DNA of 64,000 bases from the NCBI RefSeq assembly GCF_003985145.1, contig NZ_ML133524.1:339326-403325 (forward strand), read 5' to 3'. This document shows, piece after piece, positions 58,797-64,000 of this stretch. This DNA comes from Rhizobium anhuiense. GTDB lineage: Bacteria > Pseudomonadota > Alphaproteobacteria > Rhizobiales > Rhizobiaceae. Under the pieces are notes generated by a model that saw only the letters and a program-made list of their open reading frames with translations, searched no databases and had not been told where the DNA came from. Position numbers and translations under genes: made by a program. Position 1 is the stretch's first letter, and each line of letters begins with the position of its first letter.

Positions 58797-59810
58797 ATGC
58801 GCGCCGTCGCTTATAAAACGCCCCAACCGATTTCCGCCGAGACCTCGCTGATCGATGTCGAACTGCCGATGCCGGAGGCCAAGGGTCAGGATCTGCTCGT
58901 CGAAATAAAGGCCATTTCGGTCAATCCCGTCGATGTGAAAGTCCGCGCCCATTCGGCGCCACCCGCTGACGAGCTCAAGGTGCTCGGCTGGGACGCCGCC
59001 GGTATCGTCAAAGCCGTTGGCGCAGAGGTCACGCTGTTCCGGCCAGGCGACGAAGTATTCTACTCCGGCGTCATCAGCCGTCCGGGCAGCAATGCCGAAT
59101 TCCATCTCGTCGACGAGCGCATCGTCGGCGCCAAACCGAAGAGCCTCGATTTCGCGGCCGCGGCCGCCCTGCCGCTGACCTCGATCACAGCCTACGAAGC
59201 CCTGTTCGACCGGCTGAAGGTACAGGACGCAGTTTCGGGAGCGGCACGCTCCATCCTGATCGTCGGTGGCGCTGGCGGCGTCGGCTCGATCGCCATCCAG
59301 ATCGCCCGGGCGCTGACCGATCTCACCGTGATCGCCACCGCGTCGCGGCCGGAAACGCAGGATTGGGTAAAGGGACTCGGTGCGCATCACGTCGTCGACC
59401 ATTCCAAACCGATCGCGCCACAGGTGGCAGCGCTCGGCATCGGCGCGCCGGGATTCATCTTCTCGACCACCAATACCGACAGCCATATCGGCGACATCGT
59501 CGAAGCGATTGCGCCGCAGGGCCGCTTCGCGCTGATCGACGACCCGAAGACGCTCGACATCGTGCCCTTCAAGCGCAAAGCCATCTCCGTTCATTGGGAA
59601 CTGATGTTCACCCGCCCGCTCTACGGCACGCCTGACATGATCGAGCAGCACAAGCTGCTGAACAAGGTTTCCGAGCTCGTCGACGCCGGAAAGATTCGCA
59701 CGACGCTTTCGGAGATCGTCGGGCCGATCAATGCTGCCAATCTCAAGAAGGCGCATGCCATGGTCGAAAGCGGCAGGATGAAGGGCAAGGCGGTGCTTGC
59801 AGGATTCTGA
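58797..59810 (+). CDS. zinc-independent quinone oxidoreductase-like (MDR family)
   Basis: A 337-residue NADPH-dependent medium-chain reductase, close to the family annotated as zinc-type alcohol dehydrogenase-like. It lacks the zinc cysteines. Landmarks are KAISVNPVDVKVR, GWDAAGIVKAVGAEVTLF, AALPLTSITAYEALFDRL and the NADPH motif ILIVGGAGGVGSIAIQIARA. The start ATG has AGGAG seven bases upstream. Divergence from HxlR suggests induction by electrophiles or quinones. Confidence 0.9.
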   Translation: MRAVAYKTPQPISAETSLIDVELPMPEAKGQDLLVEIKAISVNPVDVKVRAHSAPPADELKVLGWDAAGIVKAVGAEVTLFRPGDEVFYSGVISRPGSNAEFHLVDERIVGAKPKSLDFAAAAALPLTSITAYEALFDRLKVQDAVSGAARSILIVGGAGGVGSIAIQIARALTDLTVIATASRPETQDWVKGLGAHHVVDHSKPIAPQVAALGIGAPGFIFSTTNTDSHIGDIVEAIAPQGRFALIDDPKTLDIVPFKRKAISVHWELMFTRPLYGTPDMIEQHKLLNKVSELVDAGKIRTTLSEIVGPINAANLKKAHAMVESGRMKGKAVLAGF

Positions 59811-59918
59811 GATCGCCAGCATGGCCGGTATTTTTTCGGAACCGCAAGGTCATGCAAACCATCCGCCCGGAATGCCGCATCGCGGGGTGCGACATTCTGG
59901 CGTTAAGCATTGACCCCG

Positions 59919-60122
59919 CTTGACTTTTTCCGCATTCGGGACCACCTAGCAAACACGTGGCCGACACCTGTCAGCCACGGATTTCAACGGAGCCATCTTC
60001 ACGATGCCAAGCGACAGTAGCAGTCGATTGCCTTTGCCGTACGCGGCCCTCGTGCGCTGACCGACTCCTGTCGGCTCGCCCGATCGGACGCTACGGCGGA
60101 TCGACGGAAAGGCGAGCCTCAC
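59919..60122 (+). promoter_or_regulatory. mgtE leader with proline-containing leader ORF and alternative hairpins
   Basis: A -35-like CTTGAC is at 59919-59924. The leader holds an imperfect hairpin at about 59957-59979 (GTGGC...GCCAC), an 18-codon ORF (60004-60060, MPSDSSSRLPLPYAALVR), a hairpin CCGAC-TCCT-GTCGG right at its stop (60061-60074), and a longer stem GGCTCGCC (60073-60080) / GGCGAGCC (60111-60118) covering the mgtE ribosome-binding region. The two hairpins share 60073-60074 and cannot form together. Confidence 0.5.
60004..60060 (+). CDS. putative leader peptide of mgtE
   Basis: An 18-codon frame, MPSDSSSRLPLPYAALVR, with GGAG about 11 bases upstream. Its last codons contain Leu-Pro-Leu-Pro, and its stop codon abuts a hairpin. 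Proline-containing leader peptides control Mg2+ transporter genes in enterobacteria; whether this one is translated is unknown. Confidence 0.35.
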   Translation: MPSDSSSRLPLPYAALVR

Positions 60123-61496
60123 ATGAATATCAATCGCTTCCCTCTTCGGGCAGGCCATGCCGCCCGTGCCTTCATCAACAACAGCCGCGGCGCAACGATC
60201 GCCGAACGCGTCGATGCGTTGAACGCGCTCGCCGTCCAGGATGCCGGGCGTGTGCTGTCCGGCATGCCGCTGGACTATGCCGTCAACATTCTCGACCGGC
60301 CGGAGCTTCGCAACGCTGCACAGATCCTTGCACTGATCAGCGCGGAGGACGCCGCACGGCTGCTGCACGGCATGTCCAACGACCGCGTCGCCGACGTGCT
60401 GCTCGAACTCGACGGCGAGACCCGCGCCCGGCTGTTCTCCAGCCTCGACGAGCCGGTGCGCATCGCGATCCAGCACCTGATGGGCTATCCGCCACGCACG
60501 GCCGGCGGCATCATGACGACGGAGTTCGTCAGCGTGCCTGACAGCTGGACAGTTGCCCAGACGCTCGATCATGTGCGGCAGGTCGAACGCTCGCGCGAGA
60601 CCGTCTATGCCATCTACGTGCTCGACGAGATCAGCCACGCGCTCATGCATGTGGTGACGCTGCGCCGGCTCATCACCGGCGAGCCGGAGGCTTCGATCCT
60701 CACGGTGGCGCAGAAGGGTGCGCCGGTTTCGGCCGATCCGCTGATGAAGCAGGAAGATGTCGCCCGGCTGATCCGCAAGCACGACCTGCTCGCCCTGCCC
60801 GTCATTGACGAACATGGGCAGGTGCTCGGCATCGTCACCGTCGACGACGTGATCGACACGATGATATCGGACACGACGGAAGCCGCGCAGAAGTTCGGCG
60901 GCATGGAAGCCCTCGGCCAGCCCTACATGAAGATCAGCTTCGCCGGCATGATCCGCAAGCGCGCCGGCTGGCTCGCCGCGCTCTTCCTCGGCGAAATGCT
61001 GACGGCAAGCGCCATGCAGCATTTCGAAGGCGAGCTGGAAAAGGCCGTGGTGCTGACGCTGTTCATCCCGCTGATCATGAGCTCCGGCGGCAATTCCGGT
61101 TCGCAGGCGACCTCGCTGATCATCCGGGCCCTGGCGCTCGGCGAGCTGAAGCTTTCCGACTGGTGGAAGGTGCTGTTGCGCGAGCTGCCGACCGGCATCG
61201 TGCTCGGCGCGATCCTCGGCCTGGTCGGCTTCGTCCGCATCGTCTTCTGGCAGTCGGCCGGGCTCTACGATTACGGCCCGCACTGGCAGATGGTCGCCGT
61301 CACGGTATTCGCCGCCTTGATCGGGATCGTCACCTTCGGCTCGATCTGCGGCTCGATGCTGCCCTTCGTGCTGCAGAAACTCCGGCTCGATCCGGCCAGC
61401 GCCTCGGCCCCCTTCGTCGCCACGCTGGTCGACGTCACCGGGCTCGTCATCTACTTCTCGGTGGCGCTGCTCATCCTCAGCGGAACGCTGCTGTAG
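60123..61496 (+). CDS. mgtE: magnesium transporter MgtE
   Basis: A 457-residue Mg2+ channel. The N-terminal superhelical domain (about 20-125) contains AAQILALISAEDAARLLHGM, a CBS pair spans about 130-250 (GYPPRTAGGIMTTEFVSV, DLLALPVIDEHGQVLGIVTV), and five membrane helices follow with the family motif LFIPLIMSSGGNSGSQATSL in the pore region. Mg2+ binding to the N and CBS domains closes the channel. The ribosome-binding site GGAAAGG lies partly inside a leader stem. The opposite strand is open for over 500 codons, which is not a gene. Confidence 0.95.
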   Translation: MNINRFPLRAGHAARAFINNSRGATIAERVDALNALAVQDAGRVLSGMPLDYAVNILDRPELRNAAQILALISAEDAARLLHGMSNDRVADVLLELDGETRARLFSSLDEPVRIAIQHLMGYPPRTAGGIMTTEFVSVPDSWTVAQTLDHVRQVERSRETVYAIYVLDEISHALMHVVTLRRLITGEPEASILTVAQKGAPVSADPLMKQEDVARLIRKHDLLALPVIDEHGQVLGIVTVDDVIDTMISDTTEAAQKFGGMEALGQPYMKISFAGMIRKRAGWLAALFLGEMLTASAMQHFEGELEKAVVLTLFIPLIMSSGGNSGSQATSLIIRALALGELKLSDWWKVLLRELPTGIVLGAILGLVGFVRIVFWQSAGLYDYGPHWQMVAVTVFAALIGIVTFGSICGSMLPFVLQKLRLDPASASAPFVATLVDVTGLVIYFSVALLILSGTLL

Positions 61497-61523
61497 CGCC
61501 CAAAACGGCAAGCCCGAGGAGAA

Positions 61524-61997
61524 TTATTTCCCCTCGGGCAGCTTCAACGGCCCATGCGTCTTGATGCTGCGGATGGCGAAGTTGGAGCGGATGTCGCTGA
61601 CATTCGGCAGCGTCAGCAGCGTTTCCGTCAGAAGCCGTTCGTAGGCGGCGAGATCCTCCACCACCACTTCGGCGAGGAAATCGGCCGTGCCCGAAATCAG
61701 GAAGCAGGAGACGATCTCGGGGATGGCGAGCAGCGCCTTCTGCTGCGCCTCGGAATTTTCGCGGCTGTGATGGACGACCTTGAATTCGACGAAGACGGTC
61801 AAGCCGAGACCGACCTCCTTGCGATCGATATCGGCCGTATAGCCGCGGATGACGCCGGAGCGTTCGAGATTGCGGATGCGGCGCAGGCAGGGCGACGGTG
61901 AAAGGTTCACCTTCTCGGCGATCTCGACATTGGTTGCGCGCGCATCCTCCTGCAGGCACTTCAGGATGGCAATATCGAATTTATCGAGATTTGGCAT
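61524..61997 (-). CDS. Lrp/AsnC-family regulator
   Basis: A 157-residue regulator with an N-terminal helix-turn-helix (DKFDIAILKCLQEDARATNV, then NLSPSPCLRRIRNLERSGVI) and a C-terminal RAM effector domain (FVEFKVVHHS, VSCFLISGTADFLAEVVVED). Such proteins sense amino acids. It is divergent from a DMT-type exporter gene, which is its likely target. The start ATG has AGGGA upstream; a longer frame is rejected. Confidence 0.93.
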   Translation of the reverse strand: MPNLDKFDIAILKCLQEDARATNVEIAEKVNLSPSPCLRRIRNLERSGVIRGYTADIDRKEVGLGLTVFVEFKVVHHSRENSEAQQKALLAIPEIVSCFLISGTADFLAEVVVEDLAAYERLLTETLLTLPNVSDIRSNFAIRSIKTHGPLKLPEGK

Positions 61998-62140
61998 TTT
62001 CGCGATCCCTGTCGGCACGGATTGGCAGAAGATTGCGTCTAGCATGATTTTAGAGCCAGAGATAGCAAGGACATGCCCTGCCCTCTAGCGCTAGTCTTTT
62101 CTCAACCGGAGAGGCTCCGGACGAGAGAAGGGACAGGACG

Positions 62141-63046
62141 ATGACCACCATTGCATTTACGAACGACAAGTCGCCGTCGCAGGCGTTGGGCTATGCCAGC
62201 GGCACTCTGACCGTGTTGATCTGGGCGACATGGTTTCTCGTCACCCGCCACAGCGCCGCAACGCCACTCGGCTCGATCGACATCGGACTGATCCGCTTCG
62301 GAATTCCGGCGCTGGTGCTTGCGCCCGTCTGGCTGAAGACGGGACTGCTGCCGAAGGCCCTGCCGCTCCACCTGCTGGCGATCATGGTCGCCGGTTCCGG
62401 CGCCGTCTTCTTCCTGCTGACCACGCTGGCAATCCATTCGACGCCCGCCGCCTCTTCAGGCATTCTGCTCGGCGGCTCGATGCCGCTCGCTGCGGCGCTG
62501 ATCGGCATTGCGCTGTTTCGCGAAAGACCTGACAGCACGCGCATCGCCGGGCTCGCCGCGATCATCGCCGGAGTACTGATCTTGCTGACGCAGAGCCTTG
62601 CGGACGCCTCGCTGCCCTGGACGAGCTTCGTGTTGCTGCCGGCCGGCGCCGTTTTGTGGGCAAGCTATACACATGCCTTCCGCCGCTCCGGCCTGACCGC
62701 CGTACAGGCGAGCGCCCTGATCGCCGTCTGGTCCTTCCTGATCATGGGCGCGCTTGCCCTTGTCTTCGGCATCTCACTGCCGCAGGCTTCTCTCCCGGAT
62801 ATCGGCCTGCAGGTGCTGAGCCAGGGCATTCTGTCCGGCCTGATCGCCATGCTGGCTTATGGCACCGCCGTCAGAACACTCGGCGGAACGCAGGCCGCCG
62901 CCTTCACGGCGCTGACACCGGTGCTCGCAACCCTCGGCGGCGGATTCCTGCTCGGCGAAGCGATCGGCATCACCGAAATCAGCGCCGCGGTGATCACCGG
63001 CATCGGGGTGGCGCTTTCGACGGGTATTGCCGCGCCGCGCCATTGA
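62141..63046 (+). CDS. EamA/DMT-family exporter
   Basis: A 301-residue membrane protein with ten predicted helices in two EamA repeats (first GTLTVLIWATWFLVTRHSAA, second VLLPAGAVLWASYTHAFRRS). The ends of the repeats show LAAIIAGVLILL and AAVITGIGVALS. DMT proteins of this type export amino acids or metabolites. The divergent Lrp gene suggests an amino-acid substrate. The start ATG follows GGGACAGGACG. Confidence 0.9.
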   Translation: MTTIAFTNDKSPSQALGYASGTLTVLIWATWFLVTRHSAATPLGSIDIGLIRFGIPALVLAPVWLKTGLLPKALPLHLLAIMVAGSGAVFFLLTTLAIHSTPAASSGILLGGSMPLAAALIGIALFRERPDSTRIAGLAAIIAGVLILLTQSLADASLPWTSFVLLPAGAVLWASYTHAFRRSGLTAVQASALIAVWSFLIMGALALVFGISLPQASLPDIGLQVLSQGILSGLIAMLAYGTAVRTLGGTQAAAFTALTPVLATLGGGFLLGEAIGITEISAAVITGIGVALSTGIAAPRH

Positions 63047-63120
63047 CCATCAGCGGGAACCAACACGTCAACAGCCGCCGACAGCGATCGCTGCGGCGGC
63101 TTTTTCAGCAGACATATTGC

Positions 63121-63735
63121 TCAAGCCTGGATGACGACGACCCTGGCGCCGACCTCGACGCGGCTATAGAGGTCGATCACGTCGTGGTTCATCATGCGGA
63201 TGCAGCCGCTCGACATGGCAAGGCCGATCGATTGCGGCTGGTTGGTGCCATGAATGCGGAAATGCGTGTCGCCGCCGCCGCGATAGAGATACATCGCCCG
63301 CGCACCGAGCGGGTTGTTCGGGCCGCCCGGCATGCCGCCGGCAAGCTTGCGATAACGCTCTTCGCGGCGCTGCATGTTTTCGGTCGGCGTCCAGCTCGGC
63401 CACTCGGCCTTGCGGCCGATATAGGCGTCGCCGGCAAAGGCCAGCCCCTCGCGGCCGACGCCCACCCCGTAACGCACTGCCCTGCCGTCGCCGAGGACAT
63501 AGTAGGCGCGGCGCGCCGGGGTATCGACCACCACTGTGCCGGCAGCGTGTGTGGTTTCATAGGCCACTTCCTGGCGGCGGAGCTCCGGCTTGATCTTGTC
63601 GATCGGCACCTGCTTCAGCGGAAATTTTTCTTCCGGAAGTGCGGCGTAATTGGTCTGGCTGTTCAGGCCGGTCGAAGAGCAGCCGGCGACAAAAAGCGGC
63701 AGAGCGATCAAAAAGCCCCGGCGGGAGATCGTCAT
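63121..63735 (-). CDS. L,D-transpeptidase, lipoprotein type
   Basis: A 204-residue YkuD-domain enzyme with a twin-arginine-like start (MTISRRGFLIAL) and a lipobox VAGC at Cys19, so it is probably a membrane-anchored periplasmic lipoprotein. The active site RIHGTNQPQSIGLAMSSGCI followed by RM has His162 and Cys178. It is a clear paralogue of the Tad-operon enzyme at 44455 (shared GRKAEWP, NPLGAR and HGTN blocks) but has a longer N-terminal part. Expected functions are 3-3 peptidoglycan cross-links or attachment of outer-membrane proteins. Confidence 0.93.
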   Translation of the reverse strand: MTISRRGFLIALPLFVAGCSSTGLNSQTNYAALPEEKFPLKQVPIDKIKPELRRQEVAYETTHAAGTVVVDTPARRAYYVLGDGRAVRYGVGVGREGLAFAGDAYIGRKAEWPSWTPTENMQRREERYRKLAGGMPGGPNNPLGARAMYLYRGGGDTHFRIHGTNQPQSIGLAMSSGCIRMMNHDVIDLYSRVEVGARVVVIQA

Positions 63736-63871
63736 GAATGTGTCCTTAGTGCGTCAACATGATGTCGCAAGCTAAGGAAATTATGGTTAACGAACGACTA
63801 ACGACGGCCCGCAATAAGCGATCACGAAGGCGTCAGCACGTGAAAATTGTCGGCAGCGGGGATAATCCGCC

Positions 63872-64000
63872 TCACATATTCGGATAGACCGGCCCCTCGC
63901 CGCCCTGCGGCGGCACCCAGTTGATGTTCTGGTTGGGGTCCTTGATGTCGCAGGTCTTGCAGTGCACGCAGTTCTGGGCGTTGATGACGAAGGTGTCCTG
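63872..64000 (-). CDS. electron transfer flavoprotein-ubiquinone oxidoreductase, C-terminal end
   Basis: The last 42 codons of a gene that continues beyond the window. The tail contains the 4Fe-4S ligand pattern [18 protein letters not shown] and ends [10 protein letters not shown], which is characteristic of ETF-ubiquinone oxidoreductase. That enzyme is a membrane-associated FAD/4Fe-4S protein passing electrons from fatty-acid and amino-acid dehydrogenases to ubiquinone. The stop is TGA at 63874-63872. Confidence 0.93.
   Translation of the reverse strand, partial: QDTFVINAQNCVHCKTCDIKDPNQNINWVPPQGGEGPVYPNM

Noticed and set aside
59946..61511. 521-codon open frame opposite mgtE
   Set aside because: Antisense shadow, rich in Arg/Gly/His, with no start signal or family features.

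Overview
This window is ordinary chromosome of a fast-growing Rhizobium, most likely of the R. leguminosarum / R. etli group. The call rests on high-GC alphaproteobacterial coding, a RopA-type porin, a complete chromosomal myo-inositol operon under an RpiR regulator, a cassette matching the rhizobial LPS-core galacturonosyltransferase (rgt) genes, and dispersed C-rich palindromic repeats typical of the genus. The species is an inference from recalled protein families; no database search was run.

Layout. 0-5 kb: end of an NYN/LabA protein, smpB, dapA, a soluble lytic transglycosylase and an alpha/beta hydrolase. 5-8.4 kb: major porin, tRNA-Ser(GCU) and a ferredoxin-reductase-like flavoprotein. 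8.5-16.7 kb: inositol catabolism (Gfo/Idh dehydrogenase, iolR, iolC fused to DUF2090, iolD, iolE, iolB), with GGAA-N6-TTYC boxes placed as IolR operators and two genus-type repeat elements inside the operon. 16.7-28.5 kb: mixed small genes, namely a DUF1127 gene, an AraC regulator and a Cys-rich mini-protein that look like one regulon, then a MATE pump, PilZ-like proteins, a LysR regulator, an aminotransferase, DUF2147 and AMP nucleosidase. 28.5-31 kb: three YCII/DGPF proteins plus an ECF42-type sigma factor with matching promoters. 31-37.7 kb: a membrane protein, one GT2 enzyme and three GT39 enzymes (rgt-like). 37.7-52.8 kb: a Flp/Tad type IVc pilus locus. 53-64 kb: aminotransferase and glutamine-synthetase-like pair, DAG-kinase-like protein, MFS pump, HxlR regulator with an oxidoreductase, mgtE, an Lrp regulator with a DMT exporter, a second L,D-transpeptidase, and the end of ETF-ubiquinone oxidoreductase.

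Most interesting structure. The Tad locus is a coherent operon with overlapping stops and starts: cpaB, cpaC, short lipoprotein, tadG, two tadE-like genes, cpaE/tadZ, L,D-transpeptidase, cpaF, tadB, tadC, AAA ATPase and a coiled-coil membrane protein. The pilin gene pilA lies just upstream of it on the same strand. cpaA is transcribed divergently from pilA, and a TadD-like lipoprotein faces the operon from its far end. The whole locus sits between two copies of the 3' end of the last GT39 gene (82 bp alignable without gaps, 33 bp identical), and the right-hand copy is an internally deleted pseudogene. This suggests the pilus genes entered between the GT39 gene and the aminotransferase gene. 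The operon also carries two unusual partners for a Tad machine, an L,D-transpeptidase and an AAA ATPase.

Regulation visible in the DNA includes IolR boxes overlapping the iolC promoter, ECF42-type promoters (TGTCGA-N17-CGWC) pointing both ways from the YCII operon, a 22-bp motif shared by two small genes that flank an AraC gene, and an mgtE leader with a proline-containing 18-codon ORF and two mutually exclusive hairpins over the ribosome-binding site.
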